A stretch of DNA of 64,000 nucleotides, from the NCBI RefSeq assembly GCF_000701265.1, contig NZ_KL370761.1:165408-229407 (forward strand), read 5' to 3'. Both the position numbers and the translations under genes were made by a program. The first letter of the stretch is position 1, and every line of letters begins with the position of its first letter. The notes under the pieces were generated by a model. It made no database searches, was not told the origin of the DNA, and saw only the letters and a program-made list of their open reading frames with translations. This DNA comes from Legionella wadsworthii DSM 21896 = ATCC 33877. GTDB taxonomy: Bacteria; Pseudomonadota; Gammaproteobacteria; Legionellales; Legionellaceae. Of this stretch, positions 48,091 to 57,260 are shown one piece after another.

Positions 48091-48438
48091 AATAAATTCC
48101 TTTATCTATTATTATTTAAGTGCATTATCATCAGCTTTGAGATATCAAACATCAATACACTGAATTATATTTTAGTTCAAATTTTTAAATCAAAGAAAAA
48201 TAAAAAGAAAATTCAACACATCAAATTTGAAAATAGGCTTTAACATAATAGCAATTTTTTTACTTTTTGTAATTTACACATCTATTAAAGAATTTTATTG
48301 ACCATGTAGAATATTTTGTGAGATAACAAAACGGCTATAAAAGAACAATAATGCACAAGATGGGTAATTATTAAAAAGCTATATCAGCAGGATTAATCTA
48401 CGGATTCTGTTAGAGACAAAAATATTAGGGAGTTATAT
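48091..48438. other. AT-rich divergent intergenic region
   Basis: These 348 bases lie between the S9 peptidase (-) and the PARG-like gene (+). No frame with a ribosome-binding site is present. The only promoter-like element I can support is listed separately at 48298. Confidence 0.5.
48298..48326 (+). promoter_or_regulatory. Candidate sigma-70 promoter for the PARG-like gene
   Basis: TTGACC (48298-48303) is followed after 17 bases by AGATAA (48321-48326), a fair -35 and a weaker -10. It lies about 110 bp before the ATG. Confidence 0.35.
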
Positions 48439-49623
48439 ATGCGAGCTTTAAGAGAATTAAGTTACAAGTCTATGCCTAACCAATATTCTAAAATTAGAGA
48501 TGTGCATCACGCACAAAAGCCGAGTATTTTATGGGGTACTCTTTCTGGTAATTATTGGCGCCATAGAAGTATGGGCGAAACAATACATCATGCCACTGAT
48601 GATCTAAAATTCAAAGAATTGCAAACTCATGCCGCTGAAAATTTAAAATTATGGGAAAAACAAAAAATTGCACCTCCTCATAAAGTGGAGGTCGTTCATC
48701 GGGACTTCGGTGATGTAGCTCTTGAAATGACTAAAAAGCATGGAAAAATTTATCCTATTCTCAATATGGCAAATTCTTTATTTCCAGGCGGGGCTGCATT
48801 AGAAGGAGGAAGTGCACAGGAGGAAAGCTTATGGCATCGCTCTTCTTGTGTTCGATCTTTACTTTCCACCAAAGGTATCTTTTACGATGAGAAACGCGGA
48901 TGTTTTCTATATGATAAAAATTTTAGGAATTTAGTCAATGGGCAGGAAAAAATGAGCCCAGAGGAATTGGAATCCTTGGGTAGAAGACTTGGAATAGAAA
49001 TTCCTGCAGCCTATAAAGTTTTTATAGGTGAAGAGCCTCAGGTTTACTTTCGCGGACCAGAAATATTATTTCCAACAAGTCTTGAAGATGCGACATCAGG
49101 AAAACAATTTGTAGCAGACAGCGCTCTAAGCTATGCCTTTCTTCCAAAACATCAAATTTTTCCTTTTTTTGAGCTGAGATCTGCTGCGCCTGAGCTTGTG
49201 ACTAGAAAAATTGACTCAAATGATAAGGAAGCTGTTAGTGAATACACCCAGGATTTAAGTCGCCGTATCGCAGCTCAACTGGATACCTTGCTTGAAAAAG
49301 GCAAAACGAATGCAATTTTGGGTGCTTGGGGTTGTGGCAGCTTTAAAAATGATCCGGAATTAGTCGCCAGAATTTACCGTAAAGAAATAGAAAAAAGAGC
49401 CCAACATTTCCAACATCTTGTATTTCCTATAATCGATGTAGAGAATGTCACAAATTTCCAGGTATTTAAAAAATACTTAGATGGCCTGGAGCTTGGACAT
49501 TTAGCGGAAAAAACACATTCCCAAAACAAAACACCCTATAATCGTTATAGTTTATATGCCTCAGATCAAAAAGAGAATGTTCCTTCACAAGAGGAAACTA
49601 AAAGCCGATGTACTTTACTCTAA
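48439..49623 (+). CDS. Bacterial-type PARG-like ADP-ribose hydrolase (DUF2263) with CaaX tail, effector candidate
   Basis: Microbial PARG (TIGR02452/DUF2263) macrodomains remove ADP-ribose. The signature NMANSLFPGGAALEGGSAQEES (109-130) includes the catalytic QEE (127-129), followed by LWHRSSCVRS. The second signature is LGAWGCGSFKNDP (about 294-306). The C-terminal 55 residues are polar and end in SRCTLL: CTLL is a CaaX box predicted for geranylgeranylation in host cells. There is no signal peptide. GGGAG precedes the ATG. The next gene, in the same direction, encodes a probable ADP-ribosyltransferase, suggesting an antagonistic pair. One canonical Gly is Ala (PGGA for PGGG). Confidence 0.82.
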   Translation: MRALRELSYKSMPNQYSKIRDVHHAQKPSILWGTLSGNYWRHRSMGETIHHATDDLKFKELQTHAAENLKLWEKQKIAPPHKVEVVHRDFGDVALEMTKKHGKIYPILNMANSLFPGGAALEGGSAQEESLWHRSSCVRSLLSTKGIFYDEKRGCFLYDKNFRNLVNGQEKMSPEELESLGRRLGIEIPAAYKVFIGEEPQVYFRGPEILFPTSLEDATSGKQFVADSALSYAFLPKHQIFPFFELRSAAPELVTRKIDSNDKEAVSEYTQDLSRRIAAQLDTLLEKGKTNAILGAWGCGSFKNDPELVARIYRKEIEKRAQHFQHLVFPIIDVENVTNFQVFKKYLDGLELGHLAEKTHSQNKTPYNRYSLYASDQKENVPSQEETKSRCTLL

Positions 49624-49856
49624 TGGTAAATGAAATCTTAAATTGATTATTGCTATTTAAATAAAAATGGCACAGACAGTTCATTCCTTGATAAGATTGA
49701 GCTGTTTTGTTGTTTACCTCAACATGAATAAACTTCAAGCCCAAATTTATTTTATTAAGCAAATTAAAATATATTTGTTATGATGCATTTTAAATCATTG
49801 AGATCATTTTATGGGTCCCATGTAAATTTATTTTTCCGAACCCAGGAGTATTCAAC

Positions 49857-50909
49857 TTGCAATCAAGATTAATGCATCTTAGACCTTATTTTAATCAAAA
49901 AGTTTTATCCTCATTATCCAAAACAAAGACTACTTTTTTTGGAGATAAGCTGGATGTAACTTATGCCACGCTTTCATCCAAAGAGAAACAAATGGGAGCC
50001 GAGCAATTGCATCGCTGTCTTCCTTCATCTCAAGATTTTTTATTTCGAGGAACCGAAGGAAGTAAAGAGGTTTTTGAAGCCATGGCCAGCGATTATCTAG
50101 GTATGTCTTCGATCCAAAGAAGAAAGGCTCCTAGTCATGATATTGTGAGCTATCTTGTAGACAATGACAGTAAATATTTTTTTTCGACATCGCCATGTAA
50201 ATATGCTGCACAACCTTATGCCGGAGGAATTTCGGTTTTCCCCTGTCGAGGCTTTATTTGGGTCACTGGATTACCTAAAGTATATACAATTCCTCATAAA
50301 CATTTATTATTGAATGAAGAATTATTTGATAATTATACAACAAGAAAAATAAAGGAACTGGAATTGGATGATAAATACTATCCTATCAAAGATACTGCAG
50401 CAAAAAATAACGAAGTGACAGTCATTATAGGCGCCAAAAAGGAGGACAATTGGGCGTTGAAAGTATCGGAAGATGTTATGAAAGTAATCCAAGTAAGAGG
50501 ACCGGGTCGTCTTTTCGGAAAATTGATGCCTTCCGATGAAATTGTTCACATTCAGGACATAGAGAATGCAGGTTTTAAAAAAAGAACCTGGTCACTTGAA
50601 GTGGTATTCTCGGATGGCAATAGGATGAAAGATTTCGAAAAAATGAATTTAAGAGCGCGGCAACTTGGTCTTATAAGAAAGGACGAGCGTTTAATAACGC
50701 TTCAGGATGCAGAAAGCATTGTAAACAGTGAAGAATTAAATGAACTAAATACCCAGTATACAACGCCATGGACCCATAGAATTTCGAAAGTTCATAAAGA
50801 CATACCTTTAGGTTTAAAGGAACTATTAATTCCATTCATTACAGAAGAGATCAAAGCTACAGGTACCCTAGAAGAAATCCACAGGAAAGGACGATATCAA
50901 TATATTTAA
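49857..50909 (+). CDS. Probable cholera/pertussis-toxin-like ADP-ribosyltransferase, effector candidate
   Basis: R-S-E class transferases move ADP-ribose from NAD to proteins. I see the NAD-binding Arg64 in DFLFRGTEG, the STS motif (110-112) in YFFSTSPCKYAAQP, and Glu186 in NNEVTVIIGAKKEDNWALKV, which aligns by eye with the cholera toxin catalytic strand DEQEVSALGGIP. The first Glu of the ExE pair is Asn184, so arginine specificity may not apply. The preferred start is the TTG at 49857 with GGAG eight bases upstream; the ATG at 49872 is too far from it. It has 350 residues and no signal peptide. The C-terminal about 150 residues are unrecognised. It follows the PARG-like gene by 233 bp. Confidence 0.65.
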   Translation: MQSRLMHLRPYFNQKVLSSLSKTKTTFFGDKLDVTYATLSSKEKQMGAEQLHRCLPSSQDFLFRGTEGSKEVFEAMASDYLGMSSIQRRKAPSHDIVSYLVDNDSKYFFSTSPCKYAAQPYAGGISVFPCRGFIWVTGLPKVYTIPHKHLLLNEELFDNYTTRKIKELELDDKYYPIKDTAAKNNEVTVIIGAKKEDNWALKVSEDVMKVIQVRGPGRLFGKLMPSDEIVHIQDIENAGFKKRTWSLEVVFSDGNRMKDFEKMNLRARQLGLIRKDERLITLQDAESIVNSEELNELNTQYTTPWTHRISKVHKDIPLGLKELLIPFITEEIKATGTLEEIHRKGRYQYI

Positions 50910-50987
50910 AATATTTACTATAAAGAATTGGAGGCTCTTCATCTATTGATGTCGAGCCTTTTAAATAAATATTATTTGAAATCGAGA

Positions 50988-51266
50988 TTAGTGGTTTACT
51001 CTGTGGTATCCAGCAGGATGTCCTGTTACGACGCCAACACCTGAACCCACCAGACCAACCCCTGTTCCGACTACTCTACCTACCCCATTGCCAACCATAG
51101 CACCTGTATTGGTTACAAAACCTACTCCAGAGCCTACGACGTTCGCACCATATTTAACCCCAGCGCCTACGGTTTGGTTGCCATACTGACTGACATTGTT
51201 CATGGTATTACAGCCCATTAAGCTTAAAGACATAATTAAAGCTGAAGATGCAATGATTATTTTCAT
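50988..51266 (-). CDS. Small glycine-rich lipoprotein
   Basis: The 92-residue precursor has a lipoprotein signal with lipobox LMGC (Cys19). The mature part repeats a V-G-x-G-V pattern about eight times (VGAGVKYGANVVGSGVGFV and onward), reminiscent of glycine-zipper lipoproteins that embed in or link to the outer membrane. It ends with a short His/Tyr tail. AAGGAGAG precedes the ATG. The function is unknown. Confidence 0.85.
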   Translation of the reverse strand: MKIIIASSALIMSLSLMGCNTMNNVSQYGNQTVGAGVKYGANVVGSGVGFVTNTGAMVGNGVGRVVGTGVGLVGSGVGVVTGHPAGYHRVNH

Positions 51267-51426
51267 TTTTCTCTCCTTGAATCAGATAGATTGCTCGTCA
51301 TATATACATATAGTTTAATTTTTGTCAATTAGATAGGCATTGTGGACAAATTTTACTCTATTTTTAGTTTGAAAACGGAGATTTAGTTGAAATAACCAAA
51401 TTTTTTGATTTTTAGATTGCCATGTG

Positions 51427-51463
51427 AATCAAACCAGAATAAATTTTATTCTGGTTTTGATAA
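51427..51463. repeat. Palindrome between two small exported-protein genes
   Basis: CCAGAATAAA (51434-51443) and TTTATTCTGG (51445-51454) form a 21-bp palindrome, extended outward by ATCAAA and TTTTGAT with one bulged base. No T run follows on either strand, so it may be an operator or a weak terminator. Confidence 0.5.
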
Positions 51464-51539
51464 AAAATTAAATAGTTGTTAATTTATTTAAAAATGAACA
51501 AGATTGCTCTTTTAAATAGATTCGTAAGTCTTTGATATA

Positions 51540-51755
51540 TTAGAATTCTTCTTGGTAAGATTCAGGACTATTTTCCTGGAAATTCCTAAAGTTTTCTTCT
51601 GCTTCATTTTTTTTAACGATATTATAACAGTCCTTCTTTTCAGCAGGATCCTGGATTTTTTGACAATCATTATTTGCATATAAATTAGGGTTTACTGGAT
51701 TGATGGCAAAAGCCGAAATAGGAACTAACGCGAACAGGAGAATAATTTTTTTCAT
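51540..51755 (-). CDS. Small exported protein with two cysteines
   Basis: This 71-residue protein has a clear Sec signal (MKKIILLFALVPISAFA) and a mature 54-residue acidic part containing DCQKIQDPAEKKDC, where the two Cys may form a disulfide. The C terminus is Glu/Asn/Phe-rich. No family is recognised. It is monocistronic. The gene upstream of it on this strand is far away. Confidence 0.75.
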   Translation of the reverse strand: MKKIILLFALVPISAFAINPVNPNLYANNDCQKIQDPAEKKDCYNIVKKNEAEENFRNFQENSPESYQEEF

Positions 51756-51931
51756 AAAAAACTCTTTATGTTATTTTTGTTATTTCGATTTATCATACCT
51801 AATCCCAACCATAAAATATATAAAAACCAATGTGAATCATCCAAACAAAAGTGAGTTTCATTTCGCCCATAAACAGTTTTTGTTTCTGAATAATTTTTCT
51901 TGGTGAAGGGCTCTGCTGAGCCCCTTTTTAT

Positions 51932-54346
51932 TTATGCAGGATTTACCGGACATGTATTGGTCTGTCCATTTGTTGTCAGAGTTGCCTGGGTAGGCAGAGT
52001 AATGATACCACTCGCATTAAATCCAATATTCGGTACATAGATCGGATCGCTTAAAGTCATTGTCAAATTTCCATTAGTAAGGTTTGCTGTTGCATTCCAT
52101 ACTCCTGTAATTGCAGTGATCCCGTTGGTCACCATGTTTAATACTGCAGGCTTGGTCATTGGTGATTTCGTGGTGATATAGAGATTACAGGAACTTCCTG
52201 CCCATGGATCTTGAGGTGTACCCCAAGTACCGCACTGCATCTTCACCGAACAGTTGTTCGTTGCAACGACACTGTATTGAATCGCCTCTTGCGTCGTGTT
52301 ATTTGCAGTGATATTTACTGTGCTGTTAAATTTTGCAGCACACTGAGTATTTGAAGGCAGCTGAAGCGGAGAAACACTGATTGTATAGCTGCCAACAGGT
52401 AGGGACACGCTTTTGGGTGTGGTACCTACTACTTGCACACTATTGTTGCTAGAGCCAGAAGAATATGTGACGGTAAATATCTGATTTGAATTAATAGTAC
52501 AATTACTATCTCCTGCCACACTAATGGTTAAATTGCCATTCGGTTCCTGAACATACTTCACAGATACATCCGTTTCTGTATTTTGAGTCACGACTGCGCT
52601 ATTTGTTTGTGAAGGAACATAATGAATACCGTCACTGTTGGTTAGGGTAGTCCCTGTTAAGGTATACGTTCCAGTAGCAACATTATCCATGCAAGTCGAT
52701 GTATCAAAAGCAGTTAATGAAAAGCTATAATGATTGCTTCCTGCTGAAGCATTAATCACCGGGTATTGGGTTCCCGTATACCCTACAGGTGTTGGAACAG
52801 TAACACATAATTTACCATATTGCTGAACCGGAGTTATAGCACTAAAGAGATCATGCAAATCTTGTTCTTTCCAGGCAAAAAGACTTAAATCAGAGTCACT
52901 GGCTCTAAGACCAACAGGATAATCAGCATTATTAAAGGTCCAGAAAAATAAATTATGATTTATTTTCTTATTAATTAAATAAGGCGCCACCGATTTAACA
53001 AAGAAGTCTTGTCCACCGGGTGCTGGCATTTGCACATCATAACCTAACTCACCAATGACGAATGGAAAACCTGAATTCAATAAAAAGCCGAAGTTCCAGT
53101 CAAATCGGATTGGACTGTCATTGGCATCAGATTGCCATCCAGCTACTTGAGAGCCATATAAGTGTGGTGCAAAAACAAGATGTCCTTCATTGCCATCGTT
53201 ATTAGCACCAAGCAACCAATCTGCAATGGCATTTGGATCAGTACTGCTAAAATTATTGGTTTGAATTGCTTGGATTAATTGGGATCTAAATGTTGTTACG
53301 TCAAATTTTGCCACTCCATTGACAGATTGTTTTGTATCCAGCAATGAACGGAAATTCTCACCCCAGTTTGATCCAATATTAGTAACACGCATCATATTAG
53401 TTGGGCAACGACTCGGATCGTTGGCTAAACTGACCACATTAGAGTCATCTATCTTGGTAGAAGAAGGTAAACAAATGGTTGCTGTATTACTAAAAACAGG
53501 ATCATAGGGATCATTACCTTCTGTACCTCCCGGCCCCTCGACGAATAACAAAGTGTCTGCTTTAGAATCGTATACTGCTGTAGCTGCTGCAGCAATGACC
53601 TTAATCCAAGACGGTTGAACAGGGGTAGTCTGAGTATTATCTTGATACCAGAATAGTTGATGAGGCTCATTATAAACGTCTATCCCTAATAAATTTTTAG
53701 GTGCGGTTTTAACAAAATTGGCCACATCATCATGATAATCTTTTAAGGAATAATCTGCTGCAATTACAGTACCATCCCGGAAATTATCTCCAAGTCCTGG
53801 GCGATGATGGAAATCAAGCATGACTAGAATGTTCTGCTTGTTAAACTCGTTCATGGTGGCAGTTAATAAATCGGGGGCTGTTTTAGATTGGATACAATGT
53901 CCGCTTCCATCTGCCCCTTTACTCCAGTCGCAAAACGGACCATTTCCCTCTTCCTTATTATTGATATCTGTAACCGAGAAATTAAAAGGAGATGACTGCA
54001 CAGATGTCGCATTATGCCAAATACCAGGCTGTATTGCCAAACGCATTGCTTTAAAAGATACGCCATTATCTGCACTGGTCACATTCGAGCCTGGAACAGT
54101 CCATGGCGAAGTGAGTAGTTCAATGACACCATGTTGAGTACCCATTGGATTAAATGGAACATTCCATAACCCCCCTAAGAAATTACTGTCTTGAAAGCCT
54201 ATCCATGCGATACCGTCAATACTAATCTGGTTTCCATTGGCATCATAAATATTCCCATTTTTTGTGTTAAATGCCCAGGTAGGTTGAGCAGAAGAAAAAA
54301 TGAGCCCTGTGAGTAAATAAATAAGTCTTGAATACTTCAAAAACAT
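51932..54346 (-). CDS. Secreted GH5 endoglucanase with C-terminal CBM-like domain
   Basis: GH5 enzymes cleave beta-1,4-glucans. The start ATG at 54346 has GGAG six bases upstream, and a Sec signal ends near PTWA. The catalytic domain has KAMRLAIQPGIWHN, VMLDFHHRPG, the acid/base Glu227 in GIDVYNEPHQ, APHLYGS and the nucleophile Glu433 in FVIGELGYD. From about residue 500 a Thr/Ser/Asn-rich, Cys-containing region has Ig-like strands, and the last 100 residues (GVWNATANL, YVPNIGFNASG) resemble a CBM2-type cellulose-binding module. The 804-residue length is long for this enzyme group in the genus. Type II secretion is likely (inference). Confidence 0.88.
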   Translation of the reverse strand: MFLKYSRLIYLLTGLIFSSAQPTWAFNTKNGNIYDANGNQISIDGIAWIGFQDSNFLGGLWNVPFNPMGTQHGVIELLTSPWTVPGSNVTSADNGVSFKAMRLAIQPGIWHNATSVQSSPFNFSVTDINNKEEGNGPFCDWSKGADGSGHCIQSKTAPDLLTATMNEFNKQNILVMLDFHHRPGLGDNFRDGTVIAADYSLKDYHDDVANFVKTAPKNLLGIDVYNEPHQLFWYQDNTQTTPVQPSWIKVIAAAATAVYDSKADTLLFVEGPGGTEGNDPYDPVFSNTATICLPSSTKIDDSNVVSLANDPSRCPTNMMRVTNIGSNWGENFRSLLDTKQSVNGVAKFDVTTFRSQLIQAIQTNNFSSTDPNAIADWLLGANNDGNEGHLVFAPHLYGSQVAGWQSDANDSPIRFDWNFGFLLNSGFPFVIGELGYDVQMPAPGGQDFFVKSVAPYLINKKINHNLFFWTFNNADYPVGLRASDSDLSLFAWKEQDLHDLFSAITPVQQYGKLCVTVPTPVGYTGTQYPVINASAGSNHYSFSLTAFDTSTCMDNVATGTYTLTGTTLTNSDGIHYVPSQTNSAVVTQNTETDVSVKYVQEPNGNLTISVAGDSNCTINSNQIFTVTYSSGSSNNSVQVVGTTPKSVSLPVGSYTISVSPLQLPSNTQCAAKFNSTVNITANNTTQEAIQYSVVATNNCSVKMQCGTWGTPQDPWAGSSCNLYITTKSPMTKPAVLNMVTNGITAITGVWNATANLTNGNLTMTLSDPIYVPNIGFNASGIITLPTQATLTTNGQTNTCPVNPA

Positions 54347-54680
54347 ATTATGCTCCATGCTTAATTGTTATTTTAATAATTCGTTATCAAAAACGAAGCC
54401 AATTACCCTAAACAAAAGTGCTTGATTCGTAAAGATATTTTTTAAAATTTACCAAAATGAAACAAGGATTTTATTTGATCTACTACAGATTGTTTTTAAT
54501 AAAACAACATTGATTTCATTCTGCTAATACGATTCTCCTCAAACAAAATAAAAAAAATGATTTTATGTCTATAATTTAATCAATAAGATAATATTTTAGT
54601 CATATCATTGCTCTAATGGGTGATGAATAAATTAATTAGCATTTTTATACATTTCAAGGGATGGAAATTAAGGCTTGTTT
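54347..54680. other. AT-rich divergent intergenic region
   Basis: These 334 bases separate the cellulase (-) and the papain-like repeat protein (+). Runs of A and T dominate. I find no supported frame, repeat or terminator. AAGG near 54669 serves the downstream start. Confidence 0.5.
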
Positions 54681-56387
54681 ATGTCCGAAACTTCTTCCCC
54701 AATTCAAAGAGATCAACGGATCATCGTTAGAAATTTAAATAAATACTTAGAAAGCCAAGATCTCTCCTTTCGTTTGGAGACTAGTGGTGTTTGCCGAGGG
54801 TTAGCATTAGTTCGTTGTAAATACATCTTGGAAGGCCGAGAAGATGAGTATTATGCGATGCTCGATAGGATATCCAATTTAAAAAATATGTCTGCGGATA
54901 TTGAAATCACTCATTTTGCAAATGACATCTTGGTTGCCTTCGCTCCAAATCTCTTTGATTCCAGCAAAGAACAAAAAGATGCAGTTTCCAATTTTAAAAT
55001 AGCAGGGAAACCTTTAAAGACTTCCCTTAAAGTGAATATGATTACATCCGATATTGGATGGACCTCCACATTTGATGCCATTAATCTACAAAAAGATGAA
55101 GTGATGCTCTTAGGATCGCCCACCCATGCCTGGAGTGTATCGCGTCTCCCAGACGAACAAGGGTATCGCTTAGCTGATCCCAATGACCCACAGGGTTATG
55201 TAGATTACCAAGACTCCACCGCCCTGGTTGGCGCAATTCATACAATTGCCTCCACTTATGGTTGGCAAGGGGATTTAGGATTGGATCTAGAGATAGTCCG
55301 TCATCCAAAAGCATCACCCCGTAACCCGCCATTACCTTCAGCAAAACAAATTTATAATGCTTTTATGGATCTTCAATCTCAATTTGCAGATAAAGCAGGA
55401 TTGCAAGAATGGGATCAGTTAAAATATCTTTGCCGGAGTGATAATACTGATGGAATCGAAGTTTTATTTCAAACATCGAATCCAAAACCTACAGACAAAG
55501 AATTAATTAAGGGATTGGCTTTAGCAGTAAGCTATAACAGCTCAAAAACAATTAAATTTTTTCTGGATAATCCATCTCCCTACTTGCAACAGGTAATGCA
55601 AACGCAACAAACGAGTGAAAGTTTCTTTAATGCAGCAATCAAAGACGGTAAATATGGTAGTTTCCAGGCATTAGCACAACATGCATTAACCCATCCATAT
55701 TATCTCAGTATGTTAACCCAAAAAAATGCTACAGCACTGATACACAATGCAGCAACCGGGGGAAGTTTAGAAATCTTACAAAAACTCATCTCAGATTTCA
55801 CGCAGAATGCGACCCCTCCCTTACCCTTATCTGAATTAGCCAAAACCATTAAATCGAAAATTAAAGGAGAAGATGCTATTGAAGCAGCTATAGGCAAAAA
55901 AGGAGAATGTGGTACAAGCAATACACAATGCATATCGCAATTACTTGATATTTTGCAAAAAACAAATAAGATGCCGGACGATCTGACTCTTCAACATTAT
56001 TTGTTAAAAGCTATAGAAACTAACCAGCCTCATTTAGTTAAATTATTTTGCGACACGATAAAAACACTCCCTTCGAAACATCAGGAACTTCTCTTTAAAT
56101 CAATTTCTCTCACACCTACTACAGCAAGAAAAACCGACTATTCTGTATTGAAAGAACTTGAAAAGGCAAGTATCGATCTTTCTGGTGTACGGGGTGTGAT
56201 GAAGGAGAAAGCCGGAAATGCAACAGGAGTGCTTGACAGTATTGGAGATAAACTCTGTAAGTTCAATAATTGGTTGGGTGGAGTAACTGCCGCTAATAAT
56301 ATGAGTTATTGTAAACATCGGCTCAAAGAATTAAAAGAAAAGGCTTCAGATGAAAATAATCCAACCACGAACAATAGCCTTCCCTAA
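54681..56387 (+). CDS. Papain-like domain plus ankyrin-like helical repeats, effector candidate
   Basis: The N-terminal about 220 residues look like a cysteine-protease fold: SGVCRGLALVRCKYIL with Cys38, HAWSVSRL with His149 and RLADPNDP with Asp166, in the order and spacing of a papain-like triad. Residues about 240-500 contain helix pairs of ankyrin type (DGIEVLFQTSNPKP, SSKTIKFFLDNPSP, GSLEILQKLISDF, NQPHLVKLFCDTIK). The C-terminal 60 residues are polar. Comparable papain-plus-ankyrin layouts are known among Legionella effectors (LegA7, AnkH; from memory). AAGG lies eight bases before the ATG. The protein has 568 residues and no signal peptide. Confidence 0.7.
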   Translation: MSETSSPIQRDQRIIVRNLNKYLESQDLSFRLETSGVCRGLALVRCKYILEGREDEYYAMLDRISNLKNMSADIEITHFANDILVAFAPNLFDSSKEQKDAVSNFKIAGKPLKTSLKVNMITSDIGWTSTFDAINLQKDEVMLLGSPTHAWSVSRLPDEQGYRLADPNDPQGYVDYQDSTALVGAIHTIASTYGWQGDLGLDLEIVRHPKASPRNPPLPSAKQIYNAFMDLQSQFADKAGLQEWDQLKYLCRSDNTDGIEVLFQTSNPKPTDKELIKGLALAVSYNSSKTIKFFLDNPSPYLQQVMQTQQTSESFFNAAIKDGKYGSFQALAQHALTHPYYLSMLTQKNATALIHNAATGGSLEILQKLISDFTQNATPPLPLSELAKTIKSKIKGEDAIEAAIGKKGECGTSNTQCISQLLDILQKTNKMPDDLTLQHYLLKAIETNQPHLVKLFCDTIKTLPSKHQELLFKSISLTPTTARKTDYSVLKELEKASIDLSGVRGVMKEKAGNATGVLDSIGDKLCKFNNWLGGVTAANNMSYCKHRLKELKEKASDENNPTTNNSLP

Positions 56388-56543
56388 TTTTTTTACTGAG
56401 GGACTCAACCTCGTGATTTCTGGATAAGAGATATTTCTATAGAAAGATAATTATTAATTTTTAATAAATAGATGAATATAATAAATAATAAGTACTATAA
56501 TTTTAAAGTAAAACCAATTGAGGACTATTTTTGGAGAGAAAAA

Positions 56544-56624
56544 ATGGGATATATTATTGCATGGTTGCTTGGGGTTCCAGTTAGTATATTACTACTAATC
56601 TGGTTAATTTCTCACATCTTTTAA
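56544..56624 (+). CDS. 26-residue hydrophobic membrane peptide
   Basis: GGAGAG precedes the ATG at 56544. The peptide begins MGYIIAWLLGVPVSILLL and ends with ISHIF, a single transmembrane helix with almost no tails. Its stop is 12 bp before the ATG of the next membrane protein gene, whose AAAGGA site follows directly, so the two form a small operon. It may be a subunit or a regulator of the larger protein. Confidence 0.65.
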   Translation: MGYIIAWLLGVPVSILLLIWLISHIF

Positions 56625-56636
56625 AAGGATATTCAT

Positions 56637-57254
56637 ATGATTACGGAAAATCAAAATTGCTATAAAACCCACATTACCCGTCTTCATTGGGCCGCCATAA
56701 TTGCTGGAGCATTTGTTGGAGTGGGGCTTACCTTTTTACTTAATATGTATAGCATTGCAATTGGCTTGAGTGCATACAGCTCCTCTCCCAATGGCGCCAC
56801 AGCATTTACGATCGGTGGATTTTTAGGTTTATTAATTGGCGTTATTGTTTCAATGGGCGCAGCAGGTTTTATTGCGGGTTATCTCGGCCGATTCTATAAT
56901 TGCTATTGTCATGGTGGTGTGGTTTATGGATTTATCACTTGGAGTTTGGCATTAATGTTGAATGTTTTATTAATTATGCCAATGACACATTATGTTTCTT
57001 TTTATCAAGAAAACCTGAATCCAGCACTCACCCCGACACAAGTTTCTGCAGCTGATCTCAATGTTGCTGTAACTTCCCAACAAAATGCACCTGCACCAAA
57101 AAACGAGAATGCCAATCCAAAACATTTGGCCGCTGGTGGATGGGTACTATTTATTTTATTCTTTCTTGGCGCCATATCTAGCTGTATTGGTGCTGTTTAT
57201 GGAATGCGCTGTAAAAAAGAGGAAGAAGGTAGTGTTGCTCCTCCCATGAGCTAA
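56637..57254 (+). CDS. Membrane protein with four helices, glycine-rich
   Basis: This 205-residue protein has hydrophobic segments at about 18-45 (WAAIIAGAFVGVGLTFLLNM), 55-85 (TIGGFLGLLIGVIVSMGAAG), 95-118 (VYGFITWSLALMLNVLLI) and 165-190 (GGWVLFILFFLGAISSCIGA), with a polar periplasmic loop in between (about 120-165). The small-residue-rich first half occurs in a conserved proteobacterial family of unknown role (recollection). It is preceded by the 26-residue peptide and ended by a strong terminator. The C-terminal tail KKEEEGSVAPPMS is polar. Confidence 0.8.
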   Translation: MITENQNCYKTHITRLHWAAIIAGAFVGVGLTFLLNMYSIAIGLSAYSSSPNGATAFTIGGFLGLLIGVIVSMGAAGFIAGYLGRFYNCYCHGGVVYGFITWSLALMLNVLLIMPMTHYVSFYQENLNPALTPTQVSAADLNVAVTSQQNAPAPKNENANPKHLAAGGWVLFILFFLGAISSCIGAVYGMRCKKEEEGSVAPPMS

Positions 57255-57260
57255 TGTTTT

